Source: Pseudanabaena sp. lw0831 (lineage in GTDB: Bacteria > Cyanobacteriota > Cyanobacteriia > Pseudanabaenales > Pseudanabaenaceae). From it: a DNA stretch of 37,791 nucleotides. Shown piece after piece: positions 1-9,088 of the stretch. The position numbers and the translations under genes were made by a program. The notes under the pieces were generated by a model. It made no database searches. It was not told the DNA's origin and saw only the letters and a program-made list of their open reading frames with translations. Each line of letters begins with the position of its first letter. Position 1 is the first letter of the stretch. The stretch spans positions 1 through 37,791 of the forward strand of contig NZ_BBJB01000036.1 of NCBI RefSeq assembly GCF_016584665.1, written 5' to 3'.

Positions 1-480
1 GAACTCGATCGCTTTGTCATATTTGCCGAGGGAATAGTAAGCGATTCCCAGATTTCCCAGAGACTGTCCCTCACCGAGACGGTCTTTGATTTCCCGCGCG
101 ATCGCTAATCTTTGCAGTTGGTACTCGATCGCTTTGTCATATTTGCCGAGGTAAAGGTAAGCGATTCCCAGATTTCCCAGCGCGGCTCCCTCACCGAGAC
201 GATCTTTGATTTCCCGCGCGATTTCTAAGCTTTGCAGTTGGAACTCGATCGCTTTGTCATATTTGCCGAGGGAATTGTAAGCGAGTCCCAGATTTCCCAG
301 AGACTGTCCCTCACCGCTACGGTCTTTGATTTCCCGCACGATCGCTAATCTTTGCAGATGGAACTCGATCGCTTTGTCATATTTGCCGAGGGAATAGTAA
401 GCGAGTCCCAGATTTCCCAGCGACTGTCCCTCACCGCGACGGTCTTTGAGTTCCCGCGCGATCGTTAAGCTTTGCAGATG
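1..480 (-). repeat. Four near-identical 120-bp tandem repeats encoding TPR units
   Basis: Units at 1-120, 121-240, 241-360 and 361-480 each begin with a form of GNACTCGATCGCTTTGTCAT and differ at only a few positions. Each encodes one 40-residue TPR. DNA identity this high, including third codon positions, points to recent unit duplication or gene conversion rather than ancient repeats kept only at protein level. The preceding units (481-700) are much more diverged. Confidence 0.9.
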
Positions 481-780
481 GAACTCGATCGCTTTGTCAT
501 ATTGACCTAAATAGTAATATCCAAGTCCTAATCCGTTATAAGCACGACCTTCACAATCCCGATCTTTGAGTTCGCGGCAAATAGCAAGAGCATTAAGATC
601 GGACTCTATCGCGTTTTGGTACTGACTTGCACGTCTCGCTTTAATTCCCAGATCCAGTAACCGAGTTGCTTCTGCTTTGCGGTCTTGATTTGTTTGTGCT
701 TGGACGCTTTCACTCATCACTATCTGCACTTGCCCACAAGCCAAAAAAGTCAACATCGCAATACTAACAACCTTATTCAT
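1..780 (-). CDS. TPR-repeat protein, 3' part outside window (paralogue of the two TPR-CHAT genes)
   Basis: The frame is open for 260 codons from an ATG at 780 to the window edge, so the C-terminus is missing. It starts with a hydrophobic leader (MNKVVSIAMLTFLACGQVQ) that ends in a cysteine, possibly a weak lipobox, although position -3 is Phe rather than Leu. At least six 40-residue tetratricopeptide repeats follow, of the form YxLGKYDKAIEFxLQ. The leader closely matches that of the TPR-CHAT protein encoded at 5708-8974 (L-S/A-CGQVQ), and 16 bases are shared there, so the two are recent paralogues. By analogy the missing end may carry a CHAT protease domain, but that cannot be seen. The TPRs should be a protein-binding superhelix, probably outside the cytoplasm because of the leader. 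Confidence 0.85.
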   Translation of the reverse strand, partial: MNKVVSIAMLTFLACGQVQIVMSESVQAQTNQDRKAEATRLLDLGIKARRASQYQNAIESDLNALAICRELKDRDCEGRAYNGLGLGYYYLGQYDKAIEFHLQSLTIARELKDRRGEGQSLGNLGLAYYSLGKYDKAIEFHLQRLAIVREIKDRSGEGQSLGNLGLAYNSLGKYDKAIEFQLQSLEIAREIKDRLGEGAALGNLGIAYLYLGKYDKAIEYQLQRLAIAREIKDRLGEGQSLGNLGIAYYSLGKYDKAIEF

Positions 781-902
781 CGCCAAAACCCTCGCATTTA
801 CATCAAAACCCGCAGTGGCACAACAGACAGCATAAAGCCATATTCCGAAAAATAAGTGATCGTTACAAAAAATGTAACTAAGTACCTTGACGTAATAAAA
901 AC

Positions 903-961
903 TAAAGCCCCAAAAAAGCAAAGCGCCCGTTACGCGGGCGCTTTGCTTTTTTGGGGCTTTA
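903..961 (-). terminator. Perfect 27-bp stem-loop, likely terminator of the solute-binding protein gene
   Basis: Arms 903-929 and 935-961 are perfectly complementary around a 5-nt loop. The element begins 11 nt past the stop codon at 972 of the minus-strand gene, and on the minus strand it is followed by TAGTTTTTATTA, so an intrinsic terminator is the simplest reading. The stem tip (GCCCGCGTAACGGGC on the minus strand) is almost the same as the tip of the hairpin at 11118-11158. Confidence 0.75.
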
Positions 962-971
962 AGGAGAAAGA

Positions 972-1958
972 TTATTTTGAGAGTAGCAATGGCAATACAT
1001 CTACTTTACGGCTGAGGACTTTCTCACTGGTGAGAAAATCAAAGAAATATTGAAAATATTTAACATCGTCAGCAGAAAACTCATCAAACATTCTGTAGTC
1101 TGGTAGAGGTACTCGACTGGTCAGCGCGGGATTGATTTTTGTATAACGCTGCAAATATTTACGCGATAGAATTGGATTGCGGCGTACTTCCATCACTCCC
1201 ATGCGATAGGCGGTAATAAATTTTTGGGCGATCGCAGGATACTCCGCAAGAAACTTAGTACTGATTGCTGCCGAGCCTCCAAACCAAGGCGCTAGAGGAT
1301 CGCCAAGAATGTACTTAGAAACAACTCCTGCTTCGAGAGTGCGCGTTTTGCCTTCACTTCGTCCCACAGTGCCGATCGGTTCCAAAGTATAAGCACTATC
1401 TACTTCTCCTGACTCGATCGCGGCAATATGCTTGTCAAAGGACAAAGGCACTATTTGGGCATTAGGATAGCCATTTTTTGCCAAAATCGCTTTGGCTAAA
1501 GCAATATTCTGAGGACCCAATCCCGAACAAACTTTTTTACCGTTTAGTTCGCTAATCTGTTTGATTTCGCTATTTTTGGCAACGACAAACTGTTCGAGGA
1601 CAAACTTAGTATTACTGCTATTGGAACAGATAATCTTGAAAAAACCTGGGGATTTATCCTCGCCGATCGCTAAATTTCCAGATGAGACTCCATTGCCCGC
1701 AGCCTGAATCTTTCCTTTAATGATTCCTTCGACAACTTCTTGAGGATTAGCAAAGGCGATCGCCTCCACATCCAGTCCCATTTTGGTGAAGTAACCCTTT
1801 TCTAGGGCTAAGTAGAGCGGTAATGCTGGAGTTACGGCTGGATAGCCAATGACAATTTTTGGGTTTTTAGCTTGAGCATTGCTACTCAATGCGTTGGCAA
1901 AAATTGCTCCAGTCGTTCCTCCTAATAGCTGCAAAAAATTCCGTCTACGAATTCTCAT
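972..1958 (-). CDS. ABC-transporter solute-binding protein, NitT/TauT (SsuA/THI5-like) type
   Basis: The 328-residue product is a periplasmic type-2 binding protein. The N-terminus MRIRRRNFLQLLGG has a twin-arginine motif followed by a hydrophobic stretch and an A-Q-A cleavage-like site, so Tat export is likely. The mature part opens with KIVIGYPAVTPALPLYLALEKGYFTK, typical of the NMT1/SsuA-like family that binds nitrate, sulfonates, pyrimidine precursors or related small molecules (about 310-340 residues). The middle has the usual lobe features (EQFVVAKNSEIKQISELNGK and the ExxxVDSAYTLEP region). No permease or ATPase gene is adjacent, so it is an orphan here and the ligand cannot be assigned. 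It is separated from the upstream CHAT gene by 174 bp containing a hairpin and is probably transcribed alone. Confidence 0.88.
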   Translation of the reverse strand: MRIRRRNFLQLLGGTTGAIFANALSSNAQAKNPKIVIGYPAVTPALPLYLALEKGYFTKMGLDVEAIAFANPQEVVEGIIKGKIQAAGNGVSSGNLAIGEDKSPGFFKIICSNSSNTKFVLEQFVVAKNSEIKQISELNGKKVCSGLGPQNIALAKAILAKNGYPNAQIVPLSFDKHIAAIESGEVDSAYTLEPIGTVGRSEGKTRTLEAGVVSKYILGDPLAPWFGGSAAISTKFLAEYPAIAQKFITAYRMGVMEVRRNPILSRKYLQRYTKINPALTSRVPLPDYRMFDEFSADDVKYFQYFFDFLTSEKVLSRKVDVLPLLLSK

Positions 1959-1998
1959 AGGGATTTACCTAAGTTTAGGGTCTTAATTAAGGTATTGC

Positions 1999-2033
1999 TG
2001 ATGATGAGCCGCGCAAAATAGGGCTCATCATCA
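1999..2033 (-). terminator. 12-bp stem-loop downstream of TPR-CHAT gene
   Basis: TGATGATGAGCC at 1999-2010 is perfectly complementary to GGCTCATCATCA at 2022-2033, with an 11-nt loop. It lies 100 nt beyond the stop of the minus-strand CHAT gene and before the next gene start at 1958. There is no clean U-tract directly after the stem, so factor-independent termination is uncertain. Confidence 0.5.
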
Positions 2034-2132
2034 CATCTTTCTAATCTTTATTTAGTAACATGGGCGCGATCTCTATTTCTGAATCAGCCGTTACAAAAAA
2101 GACGCAGCAATTAATCTGGCAATTTTCTCTCC

Positions 2133-5100
2133 CTATAACCCATTACCGATCGCAAAAAATGCAGACCAATAATTAGGATGATTGAAATTAGAAGATTTAA
2201 TCAGTGATATTTGTGCTCTGCGCAAAGCTTCAGTAACATTAACATCACCTTTCTGTAACTCTTTATAAAAAGCTGCCATGAGAGCTTGTGTGCCAGCATC
2301 ATCGACTTTCCAAAGAGAGGCGATCGCATTTTTTACACCTGCTTTTTGGACTTGATAGCCAAAGCCAAGAATCTCCACACCATTTTCTAATGTGCTAGTT
2401 CCAGTTTGACAAGCACTGAGTACGATTAGCTCTACATTTGGGATTTGCCAATCAGTAATTTCACTCAAACCAATTTTGTCGCCATTGCCAAAAATGATAA
2501 ATGATTTCTCAGGCGCACCGATATTAAATTCTGCATGGGTGGCTAAATGGAGAATATTATAATTTTTGAATTGGGATTCAATAGCTTGGCGGCTAAATTG
2601 CTCTTCTTGAAGCGTAGTTGAGTTTTGGAAGGAGTTAGCGATCGCTTCCACTTCTTTAAGCGTAGCAGGTAATCCTGACTGACCAAACCTTTTCTCACCT
2701 CCTTTGCCACCAAAAGCGCCAGCGAGAATACTTGGCGACACTTTTTGCTTAGCTACAAAATCACTGAGACTGTAGGAAATCAGATTGCTAATGCGATATT
2801 TCTCAATTAGCCATTGCTTGCCATCATAGAGAGCTGCAAGGGGAACATAACGCAATTGTCCATCAGGTGCATAGAGGATTGTTTGCGCTTTTGCTTGAAT
2901 GAGTTCCTGCTCTATGGGTTTAATCAACAGTTTATATAGTTCTTTTGCTGGCTCTAGTACATCTTCAGATCCAGCATCTAATAGACTAGATTTGAAATCA
3001 ATGATTAATTCTTCTAGTTTCGATTTAGAGATTTTGACATTACGGCTGATGGGGGAACTGTTAGCAGAAAAGAGGACTAATTCTAAGCGATCGCTAAGAA
3101 TCAAAGGATAAATTAAAACGACTCCCTGAGGAAGCTTTTGGAGATGTACAGGAACCTTATTAATCTCTGACTGCGGGAGTTGTTGGATTTCACGGAAAAG
3201 TAGACGATTAAATTCAGAGAGTTTTTCAAGGCTGATTGTTGGCAAATGACTAAGCACCTCTTTTTCTGGCGCTAAAAATCTCACGCCCTCTGCTGTGCGC
3301 TCATTCCCTTTCACATTTTTGAGATAGTCTTCTAGCTCCTGAATTTTGAGCAGGTCGATAATTTGCAATGCTTCCATCACCCGTCCTTGCTGGAGCAATA
3401 AATCACCAAGACGACGATAGGTGAGGGAGACGGTTGCTAAATATTTAGTTTGATCCTCTTTGCTCAAGCCTCTGATATCTTTGCGAATGGACTCAGTGAC
3501 ATTGATCGATTGTTTGTAGAAAACGATCGCTGATTCAACTTGATTCTGTTGGGATAGCAAAAAACCCATATTATTGAGGATTGCTCTTTCTCCTTCGCGA
3601 TTGCCAATTTTTCGGGAGACTTCTAAGGCTTGCTGATAAGAAACAAAGGCTTTTTGCGGTTGTTTGATTGCGCTGTAAGCGACTCCTAAAAAGTTAAGGG
3701 AATTACCTTCTTCTTTTTGATCGCCAATTTGTTTGGCGATGCTCAAGGCTTTTTCAAAGAAGTTAATGCTTTCTTGATGCTGACCGATATCGTTGTAAAT
3801 CAGACCCAAATTGTTTGTCGCAACGCCTTCTCCTTCACGATTACCGATCTTTTGAGCAATGTCAAAGGCTTGCTGATAGGATTCGGCTGCTTTTTGATAC
3901 TGTCCTAAACTCCGATAGGCTAAACCGAGATTATTGAGAGTATTTCCTTCCCCATTTCGATCGCCAATGTTTTTTAAAATCGTTAAGGCAGGCTGAAAAA
4001 AGTCGATCGCTTTTTGATATTGACCTAAATTGTTATACACCAATCCCAAATTACCTAGCAAATTTGCCTCGCCGTTGCGATCGCCAATTTGTTTTAAGAC
4101 GGACAAGGACTGCTGATAGAAGTTAATCGTTTTGTGATACTGACCTAAATAATAGTAGTTACCGCCAAGATTGCCTAATTGAGTCCCTTCACCATTGCGA
4201 TCGCCAATTTCTTTAGCAATGCTTAAAGATTTTTCATTGAAGTCAATCGCTTTTTGATATTGACCCAAACTGCTATAGGCTTTAGCCAAATTACCTAACG
4301 CGCCGCCTTCACTGCGGCGATCGCCTATTTGCTTGGCGATGGTTAGCGCCTGTTGATGGAATTCTATAGCTTTTTGGTATTGCCCAAGATTGTTATATAC
4401 CAAACCAATATTCGCTAGAGAACTACCGACACCTCGAAAATCACCAATTTGCTTAGAAATTTCTGCGGCTCGCTGATGGAATTCCAAGGATTTTTGATAT
4501 TGTCCTAAAGCGTCGTAGGCAAGCCCCAAATTCCCCAATGCGTCACCTTCAGAAAGGAGGTTCTTAAATTGCTTGGCGATCGCCAAAGCTTGCTCAAATA
4601 AATCAATGGATTTCTGATATTGTCCTAGTGAATAGTAGGCATTACCCATATTATTTAGGGTGACTCCTTCGCTGTTGCGATCGCCAAGCTGTTTTCTAAT
4701 CGCCAAATCCTGTTGAAAAGACTCAATCGCTTTCTGATATTGCCCCAAATTGAAATAAGTGTTGCCTAAATTGGTCAATGCCGAAGCTTGATTATATAGA
4801 TTCCCAATTTGTTTTGAGAGCGCTAGTCCTTCTTGCAAGGCGGAGATCGCAGGCTGATATTGTCCCAAATTTCTGTACGCTACAGCCATATTGATGATGG
4901 TATTGCTTTCTCCAAGTCGATCTTTAATCTCTTTGAAAATCACCAAAGACTGTTTATAGAATTCAATCGCCTGTTGATATTTCTGTAATGAATAATATGT
5001 AAGCCCTAGATTCGATATGGCATTGGCTTCACCTTGGCGATCGCTTAGTTCTTTAGAAACAGTAATCACCCGTTGATATAGCGAGATGTTTTCTTGATAT

Positions 5101-5633
5101 TTACCCAAAGCTTGATAAATGACAATTAATCCACCCAGAGTTGTCCTCTCGTTAGCGCGATCGCCAATTTGCTGCCGAATGGTCAAAGCTTGCTTGTAAA
5201 GGTCAATTGCTTTGTCGTATTGTCCTAGAGATGCATGGGCTAGCCCTAGATTGTTATAGGAATTACTTTGTCCTTGGCGATCGTTGATTTGGATTCTAAT
5301 TGCCAAAGATTGCTCGTGGAAGGCGATCGCTTGTTGGTACTTGCCCATATAGTTGTGGGCTAGCCCTAAGTTACCCAGTAGTTTCGCTTCATCAATGGGG
5401 CTTTTTAACGCTCGAAATATTTCTAAGGACTTTTGCCAAATGGCGAGCGCCTCAGGATATTTTTTATTGGCATATAGCTGCGTTCCTTGCTCCAGTAGCT
5501 GTGTTGCTTGGGTTTTGCGGTCTATGGCTTCTTGCGCAAAACTGCGATCGCTGCTAAGGGAGACTTGCACAGGTAAGCAAGATAAAAAAGCGATCAAGGT
5601 GATTTGTCCTGCCGCGCCCAAATTTTTATGCAT
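2133..5633 (-). CDS. TPR-CHAT protein (caspase-like protease domain with about 17 TPRs)
   Basis: An ATG at 5633 gives 1166 residues. A TTG 33 bp upstream is also in frame, but the ATG sits directly before the leader MHKNLGAAGQITLIAFLSC, which is export-signal-like. About 17 TPRs of 40 residues follow (GQYQKAI-type cores), roughly residues 45-720. The last third is a CHAT domain (caspase HetF associated with TPRs): the His motif HLATHAEFN lies near residue 1031 and the Cys motif VLSACQTG near 1074, giving the expected His/Cys dyad. The domain ends WSAFFAIGNGL. CHAT proteases in cyanobacteria include HetF, and others act as effectors in conflict systems; the substrate here is unknown. It is the middle member of a three-gene TPR cluster and lies 74 bp downstream of the next paralogue's stop, so the two may be co-transcribed. 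Confidence 0.88.
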   Translation of the reverse strand: MHKNLGAAGQITLIAFLSCLPVQVSLSSDRSFAQEAIDRKTQATQLLEQGTQLYANKKYPEALAIWQKSLEIFRALKSPIDEAKLLGNLGLAHNYMGKYQQAIAFHEQSLAIRIQINDRQGQSNSYNNLGLAHASLGQYDKAIDLYKQALTIRQQIGDRANERTTLGGLIVIYQALGKYQENISLYQRVITVSKELSDRQGEANAISNLGLTYYSLQKYQQAIEFYKQSLVIFKEIKDRLGESNTIINMAVAYRNLGQYQPAISALQEGLALSKQIGNLYNQASALTNLGNTYFNLGQYQKAIESFQQDLAIRKQLGDRNSEGVTLNNMGNAYYSLGQYQKSIDLFEQALAIAKQFKNLLSEGDALGNLGLAYDALGQYQKSLEFHQRAAEISKQIGDFRGVGSSLANIGLVYNNLGQYQKAIEFHQQALTIAKQIGDRRSEGGALGNLAKAYSSLGQYQKAIDFNEKSLSIAKEIGDRNGEGTQLGNLGGNYYYLGQYHKTINFYQQSLSVLKQIGDRNGEANLLGNLGLVYNNLGQYQKAIDFFQPALTILKNIGDRNGEGNTLNNLGLAYRSLGQYQKAAESYQQAFDIAQKIGNREGEGVATNNLGLIYNDIGQHQESINFFEKALSIAKQIGDQKEEGNSLNFLGVAYSAIKQPQKAFVSYQQALEVSRKIGNREGERAILNNMGFLLSQQNQVESAIVFYKQSINVTESIRKDIRGLSKEDQTKYLATVSLTYRRLGDLLLQQGRVMEALQIIDLLKIQELEDYLKNVKGNERTAEGVRFLAPEKEVLSHLPTISLEKLSEFNRLLFREIQQLPQSEINKVPVHLQKLPQGVVLIYPLILSDRLELVLFSANSSPISRNVKISKSKLEELIIDFKSSLLDAGSEDVLEPAKELYKLLIKPIEQELIQAKAQTILYAPDGQLRYVPLAALYDGKQWLIEKYRISNLISYSLSDFVAKQKVSPSILAGAFGGKGGEKRFGQSGLPATLKEVEAIANSFQNSTTLQEEQFSRQAIESQFKNYNILHLATHAEFNIGAPEKSFIIFGNGDKIGLSEITDWQIPNVELIVLSACQTGTSTLENGVEILGFGYQVQKAGVKNAIASLWKVDDAGTQALMAAFYKELQKGDVNVTEALRRAQISLIKSSNFNHPNYWSAFFAIGNGL

Positions 5634-5707
5634 AGCCGCAACTTTTTCTCTAACTACAAAACTCAATCTAGTTTAACAATACAGGCTCTAAACTTTATCC
5701 GCAAAAT

Positions 5708-8700
5708 CTATAACCCGTTACCGATCGCAAAAAACGCCGACCAGTAGAAAGGATGATTGTGATTTGACGATTTAATTAGGGAAACTTGTGCTTTGCGTAA
5801 TGCCTCAGCTATGGGGACATCACCTTTTTTTAGTTCTCCATAAAATGCTTCCATGAGGGCTTGTGTACCTGCGTCATCGACTTTCCAGAGTGAGGCGATC
5901 GCGACTCTGGCTCCTGCCGCTTGCATTTGATAGCCTAAACCGAGAATCTCGACACCATTGCCTAACTTGCTACCTAGTCCTGACTGACAGGCACTCAGCA
6001 CCACAAGATCGACATTCTTTAAATCCCAGTCTTTAAGCTCACCAATCGTTACCTTCTCCCCATTACCAAACACAATAAAAGAATCTTCAGGTGTGCCAAC
6101 TAATAATTGACCATGAGTAGCAAGGTGCAAAATCGTATGGGAATTTGCTCTATCTGCTGTTACCTTCTTGGTAAAGTCCTTTTCGATCAGACTGGTAGTA
6201 TTAGGAAATAAGCTAGTAATTTTCTGGACTTCAGGAATTGAGGCAGGTAAGCCGTTAAAGCCTGAACGGGTTTCACCTCCTTTACCACCAAATGCTCCTG
6301 CGAAGATGTGAGGATTGGCGATCGCTTTGCTGTTAAAAGCAGTTAATGATTCGGCGGTGATGTTATTCACACGATATTTCTCGACTAGCCATTGTTTGCC
6401 ATCATAGAGACTCGCAAGGGGAATATAGCGCAGTTGTCCATCGGGAGCATAGATGATCGTGTTGATTTTGAGTTGATTGAGTTCGCTTTCAAAGGGTTTA
6501 ATCAGGATGTCATAGAGTTTCTGCGAGGTTTGTTTAACGTCTTCTGAGCCTGAATCTTGCAAGTCTGCGCGTAAAGCGATGATTAGCTGATTCAGTTGTT
6601 CGCGTTTGATGTTGACGGTGCGGCGTAGGGGTGGGATTTTGGTATTGAGAATGACTAGCTCTAGGCGATCGCTGAGAATGAGGGGATAGAGGAGAACGGC
6701 GTTAGGGAATTGCGATAGAAGATCTTTTTGTAATTTGCGGTATTTGGCAATATCAACATTTTGGTTGTCTTCGTTGCGGCGGAGTTCGGTGATCAGTTTT
6801 TTGATTTGGGGGCTGTCGAGAAAGGCGTTAAATTGTTTGTTTTGATCGCGTTCGGCTTGGACGAGTTGGGAGAGGCGTTGTTGTTCGGTTTCGTTCAGTT
6901 TGCCTTCACGGTCTTTTTGTTGCAGTTGGTTGAGTTCACCTGCAAGGGCGATGATGTTCTGCTCGGGGCGTTGGAGATCGACTCCTTGGGCGGTTTGATC
7001 GTTGCCGCGCACGGTGCGGAGGTAGTCGCTAAGTTCTTGGACTTTGAGTAAATCGAGGACTTGTTGGGCTTCGAGGATGCGGTCTTGTTTGAGCAAGAGA
7101 TCGGCAAGATCGCGATAGGAAGTTTCGACCGTAGATAGGTAAGATTTCTGTTCTGCTTGGCTTAATCCGCGAATATCTTTACGAATAGACTCTCGGACAT
7201 TGATCGATTGTTTGTAAAAGAGAATAGCTAATTCAGGCTGTTTTTTAATCGCCAGCAATTTACCCAGATTGCTAAGTACAGTACCCTCCCCATCGCGATC
7301 GCCGATTTCCCTTGCGATGGTTACCGCTTGCTGATATATATCCAGTGCTTGCTGGTGCTGTCCTCGATTGGCATAAGCTACACCCAGATTGCGGAGTGCC
7401 GTACCTTCGCTATCGCGATTTTTAATTTCTCTGGCGATCGCTAAAGCTTGTTGATAAATTTCAATCGCCTGCTCATTCTGCCCTAAATTACGATAAGTAT
7501 TCGCCAAATTGACTAGTACTCGACCTTTACTAGCAGTATCTTTGATTTTCTGCATTATCGTCAAAGCTTGCTGATGCATGACAATTGCCTTGTCAAATTG
7601 TTGGGAACTGTCATAGGCATTACCTAGATTGCTCAATACTGCTCCTTCACGGGCGATATCTTTGATTTCGCGTGCGATCGCTAATTCTTGCTGATATAGG
7701 GCAATTGCTTTGTCGAATTGACCTAACCTTTCGTAAGCCAGCCCCAAATTACTGAGTACGATGCCTTCCGCCATCCGAGCTTGGATTTCTGGCAGAATCA
7801 CATAATATCGCGGCGCAAAAAAACGAATTGCGATTTCATCCTGTCCTAAGCTGTCGTAAAGTCGATCTCTAGCTATATTACTGAGCAATCCTTCTCTATC
7901 ACGATGATCAATGCTGCGGGCGATCGCTAAAGATTGCTGATAAAGAGCGATCGCTTGTTCATATTTTCCTAACTTCAGATAAGCGTTACCGAGCTTAACC
8001 AAAATTCCTGCTTGAGCAATCCGATCTATCAGTTTGCGAGATAGCTCTAAGCCCTGCCGATAGAACTTAATAGCCTGTGTATATTGTCCTAAATTGCGAT
8101 AGCCATCACCTAAACTGATTGTGGCTATAGCTTGCCTAGTAGGATCTGGAGACATTCTCGAACTTACTAACATCTGCTGAAAAATCGCGATTGCTAGTTC
8201 ATATTTTCCTGCCTTCAGATAAACATTACCTAAATTATCTAGCAAGTTACGTTCTTGTTCCCGATCTTTCAGTTCCCTCGCAATTACCAAGGCTTGCTGA
8301 TACATGACAATGGAACGTTCATAGTCTCTAGAAAATTGGTAAGCTTGGGCGAGATTATAGATGACTCTTACTTGCTCTGTCAGGAGCTTTCTCTGCCGCA
8401 CGATCGCTAATTCTTGCTCATAAACTGCGATTATTTTTTGATATTGTCCTAAATCCGCATAAATAAGCACAAGTTCTCCGATAACTTCTCTCAAGTAGGC
8501 GTGAGGGAGATCGTTGATTGTCGTCCTGATTGCCAAAGCTTGTTCATAAAATATCGTGGCTTTCTCTGCTTGATTCAGAATTGAGTAAGCATGTCCTATG
8601 CGAAAAAGTGTTGTACTCTCATCAAGGGGAGCTATATTCTTAAGTTCTCTCATGATTAGCAATGACTGCTCATAAAACTTGATCGCTTTTTGGTACTCTT

Positions 8701-8974
8701 CAAGTGCGTCATAAGCCTTACCTAGACCATTCAATGAGTTACCTTCACCCTTGCGATCTTTAATCTCACGGTAAATTTGTAAAGCTTGCTCCCAAGCTTG
8801 TAATGCTTCCTGATATTTATTAGCTTGATATTGCTGATTTCCTTGTTTGTAAAGTCGTTCGGCTGCTGCTTTACGATCTTGGATAGATTGCGATCTCGCA
8901 GCATCGCATACTACCAGTTGCACTTGCCCACAAGATAAGACTGTCAAAAGTGCTATCTCCAAACCTATACGCAT
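5708..8974 (-). CDS. TPR-CHAT protein, second paralogue
   Basis: The product has 1088 residues from an ATG preceded by GAGGTGAGG. A leader (MRIGLEIALLTVLSCGQVQ) resembles a lipoprotein or Sec signal, with Cys at position 15. About 14 TPRs follow, more diverged than in its neighbour and including less regular units (SLGQDEIAI, SSQQFDKAI). A segment after the TPRs (IRKDIRGLSQAEQKSYL) is shared with the neighbour. A charged, Gln/Glu-rich helical stretch (roughly residues 675-745) is absent or much shorter in the neighbour. The CHAT domain shows the His motif HLATHGQ near residue 952 and the Cys motif VLSACQSG near 996, and ends WSAFFAIGNGL exactly like the neighbour. Both catalytic residues are present, so protease activity is plausible; target and trigger are unknown. 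Confidence 0.88.
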   Translation of the reverse strand: MRIGLEIALLTVLSCGQVQLVVCDAARSQSIQDRKAAAERLYKQGNQQYQANKYQEALQAWEQALQIYREIKDRKGEGNSLNGLGKAYDALEEYQKAIKFYEQSLLIMRELKNIAPLDESTTLFRIGHAYSILNQAEKATIFYEQALAIRTTINDLPHAYLREVIGELVLIYADLGQYQKIIAVYEQELAIVRQRKLLTEQVRVIYNLAQAYQFSRDYERSIVMYQQALVIARELKDREQERNLLDNLGNVYLKAGKYELAIAIFQQMLVSSRMSPDPTRQAIATISLGDGYRNLGQYTQAIKFYRQGLELSRKLIDRIAQAGILVKLGNAYLKLGKYEQAIALYQQSLAIARSIDHRDREGLLSNIARDRLYDSLGQDEIAIRFFAPRYYVILPEIQARMAEGIVLSNLGLAYERLGQFDKAIALYQQELAIAREIKDIAREGAVLSNLGNAYDSSQQFDKAIVMHQQALTIMQKIKDTASKGRVLVNLANTYRNLGQNEQAIEIYQQALAIAREIKNRDSEGTALRNLGVAYANRGQHQQALDIYQQAVTIAREIGDRDGEGTVLSNLGKLLAIKKQPELAILFYKQSINVRESIRKDIRGLSQAEQKSYLSTVETSYRDLADLLLKQDRILEAQQVLDLLKVQELSDYLRTVRGNDQTAQGVDLQRPEQNIIALAGELNQLQQKDREGKLNETEQQRLSQLVQAERDQNKQFNAFLDSPQIKKLITELRRNEDNQNVDIAKYRKLQKDLLSQFPNAVLLYPLILSDRLELVILNTKIPPLRRTVNIKREQLNQLIIALRADLQDSGSEDVKQTSQKLYDILIKPFESELNQLKINTIIYAPDGQLRYIPLASLYDGKQWLVEKYRVNNITAESLTAFNSKAIANPHIFAGAFGGKGGETRSGFNGLPASIPEVQKITSLFPNTTSLIEKDFTKKVTADRANSHTILHLATHGQLLVGTPEDSFIVFGNGEKVTIGELKDWDLKNVDLVVLSACQSGLGSKLGNGVEILGLGYQMQAAGARVAIASLWKVDDAGTQALMEAFYGELKKGDVPIAEALRKAQVSLIKSSNHNHPFYWSAFFAIGNGL

Positions 8975-9007
8975 ACCTCACCTCGTAGTAACTACAATTC
9001 TTTACCT

Positions 9008-9028
9008 CTACAGTCCATTGCCGATCTC
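9008..9028 (-). pseudogene. Possible leftover 3' end of a third CHAT gene copy (EIGNGL-stop)
   Basis: Read on the minus strand this reads E-I-G-N-G-L-stop, matching the A-I-G-N-G-L-stop end of both intact CHAT genes. It lies 34 bp upstream of an intact CHAT gene in the same orientation. Only about 18 bases match and a stop codon lies just before them, so chance cannot be excluded. Confidence 0.35.
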
Positions 9029-9088
9029 CTATTGCTCACAAACTGTCAGGATCTTAACCCAACTCCCTTAGCTATTAATTGTCGCGAT

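Noticed and set aside
1-480. Regular repeats that could suggest a CRISPR array
   Set aside because: The period is 120 bp with no unique spacers, and the frame is open and encodes TPRs.
2041-2132. Minus-strand tail EIEIAPMLLNKD-stop, considered as a remnant of a second solute-binding protein gene
   Set aside because: The similarity to the intact protein's end is only a few residues and the sequence before it does not match.
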